From: Phoebastria nigripes
Taxonomy: Eukaryota > Chordata > Aves > Procellariiformes > Diomedeidae
Direction of reading: 5' to 3'
Assembly (NCBI GenBank): GCA_035582835.1
Contig: JAYKAV010003368.1
Span: forward strand, 1-64,000
DNA: 64,000 nucleotides
Shown: in pieces, positions 34,297-48,216 of the stretch
How the letters are laid out: every line of letters starts with the position of its first letter
How positions within the stretch are numbered: position 1 is the stretch's first letter
Notes under the pieces: model-generated
Told to the model about the DNA's origin: nothing
Seen by the model: the letters and a program-made list of their open reading frames with translations, nothing else
Database searches by the model: none
Made by a program: the position numbers and the translations under genes

Positions 34297-37145
34297 CCAC
34301 CTTCACCAGGACATGACTCCAAACAGTTTCACAAGTCTTGGGACTCAGCCTTGGAACACAAGGAATTGTACAGAGAAGAAAAGAAAAGAAAAAAAAAAAA
34401 AGAGAGAGAGAGAAAACAAAGAGGGATGGCACATGAGAGCATACACAGAAAGCAAACGAACCAACCAGTGCATTTGTGCTACAGCTGGTCAAAAAGAGAT
34501 GACCTTTCTTGTTATCGTCCTGCAATGAAGTCATTGCCAAGTTGAATTCCATTTACCTGCTGAGACCATGCAGGATGGGACGCATCAGGCTGAAATCTAG
34601 CATCCAGACGAAAGGAAAAAAGTGGACTTCACCGGTTTTTTTCTGGTCAGGTTTTGTCTCAGTGGTGTGATTGCCCTGCCTTTTCAGTGTTGGACACTCG
34701 CATTTATGTACAATTTTATTTGTGTTTTTATTTTATCTTTTTTTATAAAAAGGAAAAAATATTGTAATCAAAAAAAAAAAAAAAAAAGGAGAAACTGTTG
34801 TTTTCCACAGCCTAGACTGACATTTGACTGCTTGTTCTATTGTGTATGAAAATTCATTGCCAGCGTGGGTTGTTCTGTTTTGTTTTTTATTCTGCGTATA
34901 ATTACATCCCCTTCTGGCAGTTAATCCATGGCCTTTTGGGATGCTGCACTGCTATTTGTAAGCTTTTTTTATTATTTTTATATTATAATTATTAAAAACC
35001 TGACTTTCTCCTCTCATCACTGTGAGATTACCAGTCTGTTTGAATTGAAATGTAATTTGAAAGGCTTGTTTGTCGCTTTTTGTGCAGTTTCAATATTTTG
35101 AGTGGGGAAAAGTAGATGGGGAAGGGGAGGGGATCCAGTGGGAGGTTTCATTATTGTTGTTTTCCTGTCTTTCTACATTGACTCGAAAGACTGAAGAAAG
35201 TGAAAGCATCTTCTGTAATGTCCTTCCTTGTAACTTCAGCATACTGTGTCTCTCTGGTTACTGAATTGCAGTGAGAGTCTCATTTAGAAACATCAAAAAA
35301 AAAGTTCCTCCTGTAAAGTAGGGTTCCTTATGTTTAGATGACACTACAGCTTGTTTTGGCAACAGTGCTTTGTTTTGTTGTTAGTTTAAAGATCACATCA
35401 TGAAACTTTAAAGTGCAGATTGAGCGCTCATTCAGCATGGAGAACTTAGCACAGGCAGCTGTGCNCAGTGCACAACACTTCTCTGCTGGTGGTGCTTAGG
35501 TTTGAGCTACCTGGACCTCCCAGAAGCAGAGAACTGTGGACCTCTTCTCATCAGCAACATACCCTATCGTACTTTCGAGAACACTACATGTCCGCAGGAT
35601 CTTTCAGCAGCAAGTCCAACCCCAGTGCAATTTCTCTATCCCAGGCCATTTAAACAAGAATCCTTCTGTTAAGGATTCTTCAGAGACATAAGCAAGGCAA
35701 AAATGTATTTTTTTACACTTTCGAAACCATTTGAAAAGAAAAACAGTATTAGCGACTCAGGTGCTGTTCACGTATCTGTCTAGAAAGGAAGGAAAGTTAA
35801 AAGGGAACTCCTATAAGGGGAAGGAAAAGGTTTTTTGTTTTCTCCTTGTATGATGTCTGGCTCTGCCATACTCTATGAGGAGGAATGGCATAAAAGGAGG
35901 GATTGTATTTTAGTAAAAAAAGAAAAAACCAATACCCAGCTGCCTAACGAACTCATGTGCAATTTCACTTTTAAGATGAAAGGAAACTCAATACTTACTG
36001 ATGATTCAGATGGAGAATCTGTTCCTCCTGAGCGATCGGATTTGTAATCTTGGAAGCTCAGCGATAACGATGGAGGATGTGCAGGTAACAAGCATTTCAG
36101 GTGCGGGGCACTGCTGCTGTAGTCCACAGTGCCTCTCGTAGATGACTGCACCTGTTGGACATGAACAGGAAATACTGTAATCTGCTTAAATTTAAATTTA
36201 AAAAAAACCAAGAACTTTGCTTCATTTATTTTCTTTTATCCATTTGACTAAAGCTAAAGCTCTGGGCCTATTTTCATAGTCCCTGTCACTAAAAGAAGGG
36301 AGAGCCAATGAATCATCCTGGAGAGCAGCAGGGGTTTGAGTTGTAGTTTTACTTTCTTTCTTTTCCTGGACTCTTTCGTGTTGTCATTTCTAGGACATTT
36401 GCTGGGTTTATTTATTTTTTTTTGGGGNGGGGGCTTGCGGGGAGGTGTCAAATGAATTGGAGCACCATGGGCCACCTGGATAATTGATTTGGACTTTTTA
36501 ATCAATACAATTCAGGGCAAAATAAGCTACAGAATATGTATTTAAATAATAAAGTACTCACCCTGTCCTGAAAGGAGGGGGGTGTATGTTTTCCTTTGCC
36601 TATTTTTTACCTATACCCAAAGAAATATCATCGTACATACACAGTATTCTTAGCTGGTGGGTCTTTGTGAATATTACTTATGTATAACACCATGAATATT
36701 AATATTGTCATTGAATTTTGGGAGGGGGAATATTTTTAATAAAACAACTGTTCAAAGTTGGTTTTTTAAGGTTAAACTAAAAAAAAAAAAAAAACATTTA
36801 TTCAATTCAGTGTACAATCTGTATTGCACTTTTTCACATTTTAATGCTACGTTTTCTTACATATCCTGTGATTTTAAATTTGGAACATTGTGTATCCTTG
36901 TAGTGTCATAGTCAAGCTGTTAAGTGACAGCTTCCCTCAGAGACATTTGGGGAAAAAACCAAACCTGTATATTGTTTTATGATTCTCATGTAGAATAATT
37001 TTGAGGACTGCTGTAGATGTCTACCTTTCTGTACAATTTTTTTGCTTTTCTGTAGTATTTGCTGTATACTCTATGGCTTTTTTTAATAACTTCATGTTTA
37101 TTATTTTGTATTGGACATCCAATACACTTTTTTTAATCCAATCAA
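34297..37145 (+). other. NEO1: NEO1 3' untranslated region (end estimated)
   Basis: AT-rich sequence directly after the NEO1 stop, with an A-rich run at 34770-34787 and a purine tract at 34377-34420. Candidate poly(A) signals are AATAAA at 36548-36553 and 36738-36743 and the variant AATACA at 37121-37126, where the surrounding ttggacatcc...ctttttttaatcc looks like a transcript end. The end is inferred from these signals. Ns at 35465 and 36427. Confidence 0.65.
36738..36743 (+). terminator. NEO1: Candidate NEO1 poly(A) signal (AATAAA)
   Basis: Canonical hexamer 2.4 kb after the NEO1 stop, followed by T-rich sequence. A second AATAAA lies at 36548-36553, and a variant AATACA at 37121-37126 may mark a more distal end. 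Confidence 0.5.
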
Positions 37146-38218
37146 ATTCTGGTCTGCTTGGAGAGTTTGTTCTCTTTTTAATTATTCCTATACCTTTTTT
37201 TTTTCCTTTAATCAGTATGGTGACCAGGTTTGGAATGTTACTCGCACCCTTTTTGTTGTGGTTTGGTAGGTTGTGTCCTCCAGAGAAAGAAGAGGAACTG
37301 TTATTCCCCACCCCCGTCTTTGTGCAGACACTGAACATGTGTCTTTCTGGCTAACTCCCCTCCATTTCAAAGCTCAATAGCACAAGTATCACCTTCTAAC
37401 AAGCAAAGATCAGAAGGAAGGGTTTCAAATCAGTGAAAGTACATTTAATAGCCTTAGATAAACCAGTACATCACAGAAAAATAATACTATAATTATAGCA
37501 CTTTCTGTCTATAGCTTTGAAAGTGCAGTAATTGATATCCTTATTGTTACCCTCATGCTAACTCCAGACTCTTTCTTTCAATACTAGAAACTTAGCTGAT
37601 CATCAGCCTCTTCTCTGCAAGCCAGCCACTTGTGTCCCATGTCCTTGGGGGCCATTCCTCATCCTGACCTCTGCAAACAGGAAGACAAACTACTGCATTG
37701 TTTTGCACCCCCTGCCCCCTCCCCATTTTGCTAGTCAAATCCTTCTGTTCACTCATTAAGTTGTGCAGCCACACTGAGGTCTTAGGTGGGAACTGGATCC
37801 CAAAATTCTCCTGAAGGGATGCCATGGCCCTGCAGCTGTTCAGGGACTTCTCAGCCATGCTAGAATTGGTAGGGTATGTGTATGTGTACAGGAAAGGAGA
37901 AATTGGGAAGAAAGGCATTAATCGTTAAGTTGGGAGCGTCACAAGGCAGATCTGAGATGCAGACAGGCAGAGGGGGTACAGCAAAAAAACCTCTGCCCTC
38001 TGGTTATTAACCTCTAGATTTAAAAGCAAAAGGATATTTCTTGCTAGGTTAGTCAGTGCAGATAGTTTGCTGTGCTCTTTGCTTTGCAGATCAAGCCAGA
38101 TGAAAAGGTGACAGTTTTATGATAAACAGTGTTTATCAAGTAGCCCATTTTAAGACAGGTAGAAGTAATACCTGCTGGGACTTGTGCCTTTCTGCGCCGC
38201 CGGGCAGTGCAGGCCAGG

Positions 38219-38235
38219 GACACTAGAGGGCAGCG
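38219..38235 (+). promoter_or_regulatory. CTCF-like motif downstream of NEO1
   Basis: gacactagagggcagcg on the plus strand closely matches the CTCF core (CCACTAGRGGGCAG type). It lies about 1.1 kb past the estimated NEO1 end, near the composition change between the two genes. Motif match only. Confidence 0.5.
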
Positions 38236-41200
38236 ACGACTTGCTGGTAAACAAAGCTGCAAAGCAAACCCACCGCCTACCCCATTTTTGCATCCACCTG
38301 GAAGAGAATAAATTGTTTCTCTTCAGCCTAGGTTAAGGAGACTAGCATTAGTGATGCTTTCTTGTTAGTAGCAGTTCAATAAAGAACTCAAGCTGCAAAC
38401 TGTAGTTTTTTCATGCCTAGCTGTGGCTTTCCTGATAATACTTCAGCTTCCAACACAGAAGCAAAGGGTTGCCTCAAACACCTTTGATAAATTGGTGCAA
38501 CACTTGCAGGCTTTTTCCCATTAAGAACAGCCACCTGTCTTAAGATGACTTGAGACTGGATTTAAACTTAACTCATAGCAAATCACTGTTCATCTCAAAT
38601 AAAAGCATTCCTGTATGAGCTCAACATGATTTAACTGAACTGCCTTTGCCAAAAACATTAAACCATTACAACTTTTCTGTGGGGCCAGGTCTCCCCTAAC
38701 CCAACACAGGCTTCAGCCAGGTTACATGTCCCCCCTTACTACACAGGGGTGTGAACACATACAGCCTGTGTGACTCCTAAAAGGCAAATGTTGAGCTGCA
38801 GCGTGACTCTCTAGAGCCCTCCATAAGCAGACACAGCAAAATTCCTGCCTCCAGAAAAGCTTGCCAGCTCTCCAGTGTGATGGACACCCTGGAAGTCAAG
38901 GGGACAATCATCCTAGCAAGCAAACATGCAGGGCTGGCAGGGGCAGAGGCAGCAGACAGGACCAGCAGGTTTGGAAAAGGAAAGCCAACCCTTGGCAGGC
39001 ACAATGTGGAAAAGTGGCAACAAGAACACGAGCATAAGAGTGAAAGGGTGGCAAATACCCACAGATCCAGACCGTACACCTGCCTTTTGAAAAGGCAGGA
39101 AAAGCCTGAATGTGATAGAGTGCCAGGGAGACAAATTAAAATCCAATGAGGGGGAGCAAAGAAGGATTCAGCCTACTCTGAGTGCTGCTGGGCTACCTTG
39201 CTGTGGGGGAAAGTGTTCTCCACCAGCTGAGAGAGGCTCTCTGATCAGGACTCCTTACATGTACAGGTGCCTGACTCATTTCCCCTCCGCAGGCAGGGCT
39301 GGTAGCAGTTGCACTAGGACAATAGCCTATTCCCTATCCTTTAGTAAATGAGAATCAACCCAGTTACTTTCCAGTTTCAGCTCCTGTTTCCCCACCTTCT
39401 TCCAGCACACACTGCCTTTCCTCCAGACCTTCCTCTCTGTAGGGACAACGGCCAAGACAGCTGGCTCCCATAGGGCTGCAATTTAGAACAAATGCTCATT
39501 TTCCTTGGTAATTTCTTAGGAGGAAATTCTCTGTTCCCCAACCCGGCTGTCCCAGAACATCCCACCCTCAGTCAGCTGCCAAGTGGCCACTGGCTAAGGG
39601 GATGCTGCTGGGTGCTCTGCCCACAAGGGTTGGTCTTGGTGGCAGTTTAACCACAGCCCTTTTGTTCGACACACAAATGCACCAGTAACACCACCGCCGC
39701 CAGCCTTGGAAACATGATGTAGTGCTGCTCTAGTATCTGCAAATCCTCACCACCTGAACCAGACACAGGACAGCCCTGGTTACAATATCCTGCAGCAACC
39801 CCATCACTGAAAAGGCTGGGAGAATTAAATAAGACACGCTAGAGCAATAAAATCATCACACATTAAGTTAATCCAAATCAGTAGTACTCACCCTTAGCGC
39901 ACTCCAGGCAAGGGAAGAGCACTCACTGGACTGCTGCAGGGTCCTCTTCCTGGAGGTTTTGCTGTGTCCCTTTTTCCCTTCTTTCATTTTAGGCTGGCTG
40001 TCAGTGCCTCCACCTGCTATAATTTCATCATTCTGTAAAGAGGCAGTGAGGTCTTCTGTTCCGGGCTGCAAACCTGAGGGGAAAAGAAAGAGCAGCCCCA
40101 TTTGTAATTTCAGTCACTGTCCCTGGCTGGCAGGGCTGCTGCAGGCAGAGCTGGGACATTCAGATGTGTATGTTGGAAAGCCCTGACCTGACTTCAGGCC
40201 CCACCTTAGGACCCTTTCACAGGGAGCATGAGACTGCTGCCGGAGCTGTCTCCCAAGGGCACTGCTAAAGCAGACACCTGGGTCCTGTCTTGCAGCAGGG
40301 CATCTTGCACCAGGGTGGGGGCACCCAGCTCTGGGGCCGCAGCACCATCCGGGGGGGTTGCAGGATATGGAGGTTTGTCCTTGGGCTCGGTAGAGCCTGG
40401 CTGTGATGAGACACATGCTCTGTGCCCTGGCCAGTGAGAGCCCAGGGAGGTGTTTTCGCAGGGGAATGGGGAAACTGGGGATGGCTGTGTGCCCGACAGC
40501 CCCTTCCTGCCCAGCTTCCTCCCTGATCCCAGCATCCCTGTACATGAGGAAAACACCAGACCCCATTTCTCCTCTGTGGGCACCGTCACCATGGTAACAG
40601 CATCCACCTAATCTGGCCAAGCTCTGCCCTGACGATGGCGAGGCCAGGGTGGCTTCCCTCCCACACAGGGGTTTCCTTGCAGCTGCTGTGCCATTTTATG
40701 AGGCACAGCCCTGGTCCTGCACTGCTCCTATCAATCTCCTCACTGTCTGCAGTGAGGATTTGGAGCCTCATGACAAAAAACCCTTCATTGGAGAAGGGCA
40801 CTGAAGTATTGGCAGTGAGCAGCTGCCAGGAAAACCTTCCCCAGGGGCTCTACATCACTCCCCAGTGCCATCCGTAAACCCTCTGCCAGCACCCCTCAAC
40901 CTCGAGGGCTGCCCCTGTGTTATCCTGTGAGGGGTGTCACTGCTGTGCCCAAGCAAGAGCCACCTCCAGAATGCTCTGGGCCCTGCTAAGCCCAGGGAGC
41001 AGGATCCCTCCAGCAGCTGGACCATATCTTGCACTCCCCAGCCTGGGCCCTCTCCCTTTCATCTCCCTCTGCCTCTGCCTGACTGCTCTTGCTCCTCTGC
41101 AGCAAACCAAAGGTTACGGTATTTCTCCAGCCTCTTCTGAAGAGGCGTGTAGCCCTCACAACATCCACGTGCCCCGGAGACCAGGCTAGAGGCAGAGCCA

Positions 41201-42422
41201 CACGAGGAGGTACTTCACAGGGGCTCCCTTGGCTGCATTTCCTCCCTGACCCCTACAGCATTTGCTGTCCTCCCTTGCCCAGCTCTGGGCACCAGCACAG
41301 ATAACCAGGGTGGTTCTTCCCAGCCCAACCTGCCTGAGCTCCCCAAGCAGTTAATACCTGGCCTGCAGCATCTCACCTAGTCCCTAGTGCTGCCTTCTCA
41401 GTGAGCTCCAGCAGCCAAATGCTGTGATGGGCTCAGTAACACATGGGGTTACTGAGGTGAGACCACCTCAGCCCCATGTGGGATTGCTATCAGCCATGGT
41501 TGGAAGGGGAAAAAAACATGCTGCTGCAGCCAGTGCTGCTGGAGTGGGGCTGGATGTGCAGGGAAGGTAGTGAAGCCAAAAGGTCAAAGCACCCCCGGAC
41601 ACAGGGCTGGGGGGGAACTGCTGCCCAGTCCTAGCCCCAAACCTGTTAGTGCTGAAGGGACCCAAAGGACAGGGCACACAGCCCAGTTACCAACCCATTG
41701 CAGCACATGGCACCTTCCAGACCCTTTCACTCCAACCATATCCCCAAGGCCACCTTTAAGTGGAGGGCAGCCACAGCTGGGAGGACAGAGTCCCCAGTGC
41801 AGACTGGGAGCACAGAGCCAGAGCTCAGCCTTTCCCCCAGCAGCCAGGAATTAGGAGGGCCACCAGCACCCCCAAAAGATGGGCTTCAGATGGGAAGCCA
41901 CCCCAAAATGCCCACCACCCCTCTTATCTAGCCAGACCTAGGGAAGCCTGCTGCTTGCTGAGAGGAGCCAGGGGCTGTGAGGAGCCGGGCTGGAACCTGC
42001 CCCTGTGCCTCACCCTCCCCCAGGTGTTTCCCATCTCTATCCCCAGGGTGAGGGCCCCTTCCCAGCTGCAGAGCATTAGCCTGAGTGCCCAACCCAACGC
42101 TGCTCATGGCTGTGGGCTGGGCACCTGGCTGGGCTTTGTTTTGCAGGCCAGCCTGTCTTGTTTGCAGGCAGGCCTGGAAATGGGGGGCTGGGCAGCAGTG
42201 GAGTTTTAATGGGATGAGTGCTGGAGTGGGGATAGCCCTTTCCAACCAGGGTTGCTTTAGGCACTGTGTGAGACATGCTACAAGCCACTGAGATCTAGTA
42301 AAACCCAGAAAGCAAACAGCAGCATCATGACAAACTAGAGATGGATGCTGAGTCCCCGGTGCTTGTGACTCATGGGTTCTCAGAGGATATTCCTGAGTCC
42401 CCAAGGCTGATGTCTGCCTGTT

Positions 42423-42462
42423 TTCACACTACTTGAACCAAATTCATACTACTTGAACCAAA
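42423..42462. repeat. 20-bp tandem duplication
   Basis: Two 20-bp units ending actacttgaaccaaa, differing at one base (ttcac versus ttcat start). Confidence 0.9.
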
Positions 42463-45400
42463 CCCTATGATTTTAGAGACCATTTTGCTGGAGGCAGGGA
42501 GGAAAAAATGTGTGTGTTGTGTCCATGCACAAGTGCCTCCAGGTCTCCCTGTTCATCCCTGGGGTATCTGCAGCTCCTATAAGTACCATGGCTGTATGGT
42601 GTAACACTCAAGCCTTCACGGTAGAGCTGATTAAAAGCTACATGTTAAGCATCTTTCTAGAGCTAAGTATGTATGTTCTTAGGTGCCACAGACTTTGCAG
42701 GAGCACAAGGCTTACAGTGACATGAAATATCAAGTTGTCCTGGCACTAAATCCTTGCCACAAGCCGTGAGCTGTAAGAGGAGCCTGAGGTACCAGGGAAA
42801 AGGTTAATAATCCATCAGGGAAACTGTTCCTGCCTGGCAGTGCAGCCATGAGCTACAGATGTGGTTCAGACCAGCAGTGTCCTTCCCCCAACACGGTGCC
42901 CCCTCCCTCCCCAGGCTGGCCAGGGGTCCTGTGTTCCTGGCAATACATTCAGGCTGCTCCTGGGGAGGGAAGCAGAAACGCTTACAAAGGAGCAGCACTG
43001 AAGCCCTGTCCTCCATCTTTCCTCCCCTGCTAAGAGCACTAAGTCACTCTCAAGTCTGCTAGGCCTTTCTGACTCTGGTGGGTTTGCTCCAGTAGTGCCA
43101 GGATGTGCTGTACATCCCCCACGCTGCGTGGTAGGGGTGAGCTCCCATCTCCCAGGTGGCTGTTTCCAGGATGGTGAGGCAGCTGGGCCAACTGGAGCAT
43201 CAGCAATAGCAAAGAGCAGCTCCCATCTCCAGCTCCCCTGCTCTCTGGCGAGCCACTCCAGGGGCTGTGCTGGCCCACACAGTGCAGCGGAGAGCATGTC
43301 AGCACGGAGCCTCTGCAGAGAGGAGCTGACAGTGATGGGCGTGCACAAGGCCAGAGCTGACAGCATCCTTTGGCCGCAGCAGGAGGCCAGTGCGGGTGGA
43401 CNGGACACCTGCGAGCTAGCACCATGTCTGGGAAGGGCAGCTGGCTATGCCCTCCCATAAGCCACCCCCACTGGCCCTGCACGCTGTCTCACGACAGAGC
43501 TGGAGGGGGAGAGCATGCATGCTCCTCCAGAGAGGCTGCCGTGAGCCGTGTGTGGGCAAGCCCCAGTCATTCCCATCACAGCTGAAGAAAGCAGGTGTAT
43601 AAAAAAATAAAATAAAAGGGAAGAGGGGAAAAATGACCCTGAAGAGCTGTCTGATTTGCAGCACAGTCAGGGAGAGCAGCTTCCCAGAGAGGGGAAGGCA
43701 TTTAGACATGTGGCACTGGGAGATGCTGTTAACACCTTCCTGCCTAGCACTGCAGGACAGCTTCAGGCAGCTCCCATTCCCTTCCTGGTGGGCAGGGCAG
43801 GGCACACACAGCATGGCTGCCTTGGTGGGGGGATTTCTGGAGGAGGTGGCCAGCCCCACACACAGGCAGGAGAGCTGGGTCCTGCAGTGCCCGTGCCAAC
43901 AAGAGGTCACTCAGTGGAAGTCCTACAAAGGGCCTGGCATTTGCTGGGCTAAAGCTCCCATTTTAACCTATCAAGCTGTTGTTTCTCCTCTGTTAAAACA
44001 AAAGAGCATCTACCTCTTCTGAGAGACTTCAGTCAATGTCTTTTCTAATCAGGTGCCTGCTAAAAGGTGGTCTTGAACAGAACAGTCACTGCTGGTGATT
44101 AGGGTCAGCTGGTAGCTGGAGGCTGAAAGGCAGCTGGTTTGCAGTGCCTTCTTAAAAGAACATCAGTCTACTTTCCTGCAACTGAAAGTGGCAGAACCAA
44201 GTTAGGATTTTCTTCCCTTAATTTGCCAATAGTAGATGGCACCATATTCAACTCCATTAAAATCGGAGCCTAAAGTCAAAGTGGGGCTTAGGCACAGGCT
44301 CAGTGTGCTGGAATTAGTGAGACAAAATGTCTGAGGCCTCTGCAAACAACTTAAGTGACAAAACCAATATGCATATACTCATGTGTGAAAATTCACCCCC
44401 TTTTTACCAACAGGGAGAAAGCAGGCAGTGAGGGGATTTGTTTGAAGACACCTTGCCAATCCAGACAGCAGTCCCCTGGGACTGCTGGGAGCAGAGACAG
44501 GCAAGGACAGGGCCAGGGACATTGGAAAGGCCCCAGCACTGTGCTGGCTCTGATCACAGCACAGGCCTGGGCAGGCCAGACCCTCAGCTCCCCCACAGCT
44601 TCACTGAGGTACTGCTAACAGGGTCATCATCAGAGAGGGTGGGACTGATAGCAGACAGCTCACACACAGGGTCATCATGCATGTCCAGTGAGGCCTCCCA
44701 GCCCAACACCTTAAACAGGGAAAACAGTTGGGACCTCAGACTTCAGCACTGATGGTCTGTGTTGAAAATAGGCAGTGCTCTGCTCAGCTGTAACTTGGGG
44801 ATAGGACCTTGGTGCGTCCCTGCTTCTCCACTTTGTTCCCTCCTGCCAGAAAAGCAGTGTTCAGCTAAGACTACACCTCTACAAGGAGGGGAGGGGGGGA
44901 GGTAGTATTGCTCACAATGTGCCTAAATGGCTTGATTTAATTTCTGCAGATTTCTGAGTGTAGACTTGAGCTTAGAAACAAAACTGACTGCCAGTCACAC
45001 TCTGGTTGAGGAGCCACATGCACACACAAAACCTGGCATCACAAACTGAGCATTTCCCTGTGTGAGGAAAGGGAGAAAGGTGACAAAGGAACTGCATGGC
45101 TGATGAAAAGCAGCTGCAAAACCACCTCTGACTCCTGAGAACAAACCCAAAACACATCTTTCCCTGCCCTGATTCTCTTCCCATTGAGCCCAGCTTTAGT
45201 TCAGTAGTGGGAAAGGGCCACTCACATCCTTACTCACAGGCCACCAGTCAGTCACCTCTGACAGGGATGGAGGGGTGGGCTACTGTCTGCAAGGGGGTAA
45301 TGGTGGATGGGGAGGGAGTCTATGGCATTAACGTGCCACCAGCAAAAATGGACTAATTGTTTATGCTAGTACATGCCAGTTCCTGGGCTTTTACCCTCTG

Positions 45401-46615
45401 CAGCCATCACCCTGGTTTGGCTCTTCTGCAGCACTGCCCCACCAGCCTGGCAGAGGGTGTCAGCACTGGAGCAGAGCATTGGCACTGGGTTCCCACAGTC
45501 CTGGCATGGGCTAGCCTCTTTCCTCCCTTCTCCTGGGACTCACATGGTACTGATGCCCCAGCTGAACCTCTCAGAGGCTTGGAGAGGTGGCTGCCACCCA
45601 CCAGTGCTGGGCAGGGAGAATTACCTTTAAGGGGTGCACCTCATCAGGTGCTGGGCCCACGCTGGTGCCAGCAGCTGCTGTCTCCAGTTCACTAGCAGTG
45701 AAGCTGTAACACTGCCCTTGTCTATGGGAAGCAGAAACTCCTGGTCAACCTTTCAGTCCAAGCACGATCCCCAGCACCTCACTGCCAAGCCCTGTCCTTT
45801 CACTCCCTGGGCTCCAGCTCCCTCAGCTACAGGACTTTGCTCCCACCCTGGTGCCTTCCCTGGGGTCTGTATTTCTGTTCTGTACCCTTGTCCCAGCAAG
45901 GTACATGGCCTGCTGGCAGAGATGGGCTGGGCTGGAAAGATTTCTGTCCACCCCATCACCTGAGGATATGAACATATTGTCTGTGCCCTCATCTTCCTCC
46001 CCCCTTACCATGTCTCCAGTCCTACAGAGAGGTTTTGGGGCCCCTTCAGTCACTCATTTCTGCAAGCTTTTTCTTTTTTGTGGGGTGGATGCAGACCTAA
46101 GGGGCAGAAGTGGTCATGTTCTCTGCAGTGACATGTGATGTGATGGGCAGTCTGGCCTGAGGTGGCTGCAGAGCAGCTCACGTGGGTGACCTGCTCCAGC
46201 TCTGGCAGCAGGATGTCTGCAAGGGGTTGGAAAAGTTCTCTGCCATCCTACAGGGTGTAAGCAGTGAGATGTCGCCTCTTTGCCTGACCACCGTTTCCTC
46301 CTGCAGATCTGCCTGAAGGTGGAGGAGCAGCAGTGGGTGACCCTGCACAAGCAGTGCCAGGCCTTGAGCAACTCTCTCATTTGCCTTTTACATGCTGGCA
46401 TTTACACAAATGGGAGCATTGCCTTGTGCACATCTTCCCTTCCACATCTCAAAGTGATCCTCTTCCACAAAATAACGGGGACACAGAGTCTGGCTCACAT
46501 GGTTTGCAGTTCATGTCCCATTGCCACATCAGTCCCTTGGGCTGGCAGGTACAAGCTTGGCCCCTGAGGCTGAGTGGAGTGAATGAGTGAAAGCTGTCAT
46601 CAGTGTCTGGTTTTC

Positions 46616-46630
46616 TTTATTTTAAATAAA
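46616..46630. terminator. Opposed poly(A) hexamers in a near-palindrome
   Basis: tttattttaaataaa contains AATAAA on the plus strand (46625-46630) and AATAAA on the minus strand (46616-46621). It could end transcripts from either side, including a long HCN4 3' UTR, but no transcript is shown. Confidence 0.3.
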
Positions 46631-48216
46631 ATATACACTATGATGTATTCATTCCTTTAAAGTGGTAGTTCCTAACTTACTAGTGTCTCCCCTATCAAGG
46701 AGGAGAAAGGTGCAAATCCCTTTTCCTTCTGGGCTTTCACTGGAGTACCTTGTAGGGTACCTGTTGCCTCCTCCGAGCTCACCAGTCCTGTGCCCAGTGC
46801 TAAAAGATCCCTGAATTTGCAGAGGAGATAAAAAAAGGACTCAGCCAGGACATGCACAACCCTATCCCCAGTGCCAGGCTTCCTGGAGATACATCAGAGA
46901 TGTTGCAGGGTCTGTCTTACAGTGGTTGTGACTGGAGGACAAGGGTGAGTGAAGAGGTCTGCTGAGGGTCCTGCCAGGCTGGTGTCCACACAGTGCTCCA
47001 CCATTTTGTGCTCAATGAACCTCATCACCTTACTGGTCCAAACAGCTCAGTAAGTTTGCAAAGAGGAAGCAAAACCTCATTTCCAAGAGCTGAGCCTTAG
47101 TCTGCTTCTCACCGCAGCTCTGGCATCACTTTCCTTCCTGTCTAAGGCTGGCTGGTGCAGGGAATCAGACAATCCCAGAGCCTGCAGGAAAGCATTGCCA
47201 GGAATAGGTCTGTTCTGTTGTCTCCAACACCCCAAAATCTCTCACAGGGTCCAAGAGGTATGAGTTTGGGAGTCCCTGCCTCCCTCCCATAACCACAGAT
47301 TGTTTGTTCCTCTCTAGGAGGGAGGGTGAGTGGGGTGGGCAGCCAGTCTGGGACAGTTTCCCAAGACAAGGCTGAAATTCCCATGAACAGCCCTCGCCAA
47401 ACTGCGACTGGGGAAAGGGAGGAATCACAAGAGCTGGTTATCCTGCCTCTCCTATCCTATCCACTCTGAGCCCCCACACCAGCAGGCTGGGTCTTCACAA
47501 GGCACTGCAGGGGAGGTAGTAGTGATCAGGAGGTGGAGAAACCACCCTGTTGATAGGAGGGTGACTTGGCTCTGGTATCTGAACAGTTTGCTCCTGACAG
47601 CCGGTGTGCAAGTATCATGAAATCCTAGTGCGGTCTTAAGTCCTTTCAATAAGATAAGGAGGTATCAACACATATGCTAAACCAGTCAAGCCCTTCCAAA
47701 TGTGCTTTTCTACAACTGATGGGGCTTCTTCCGGCTTCTCCGGAAAATGGAGCCAGGGCTTTGCTTTGGTCAGGGAAAAGCTGTCTGTGCCATCCTGATC
47801 CACAATGGCCTAGAGCAGAGATGTGGCTACTAGCTCTGTTGAAATGCTCTGGGTGAGGTAAAGATCAGACTCCATTAGCTAAGCTGTGTCTCCTCTGGTA
47901 TCATGCTTGTCATGAGGACCTCATGGTTATTTTGCTACTGTGATCGGCTCTGCCCTCAGGAAGGGCACGAGATCATCCTGATGTAGCCCTGCCCATCCTT
48001 CTGCAACTCGTGGCGGTGGGGTTGTGTCTTGAATCCCTGCTAGATGTTGGTGGAGAACAGAAGGCAGGTTTCACAGGGAAGTTTAAGGCCTCAAAACTTG
48101 GATTTTGTTCTATTCCAGCCTGAAAACTTTGAAAGTTTACAAATCTTCTGTGAAAGATAATTTTAGAAGAAAATTTTGATTGGTCAGGACTGACTCACAA
48201 TCCCAGTTTCCTCTGT

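Noticed and set aside
34377..34420. Purine-rich AAG/GAGA tract as a regulatory element
   Set aside because: Simple low-complexity sequence just after the NEO1 stop; no specific motif beyond composition.
40114..40620. Open frame of 168 codons on the minus strand, and several similar ones at 41.9-43.9 kb
   Set aside because: GC-rich sequence with few stops on both strands; the translations are Pro/Ser/Cys-rich, overlap in several frames, and resemble no protein family I know.
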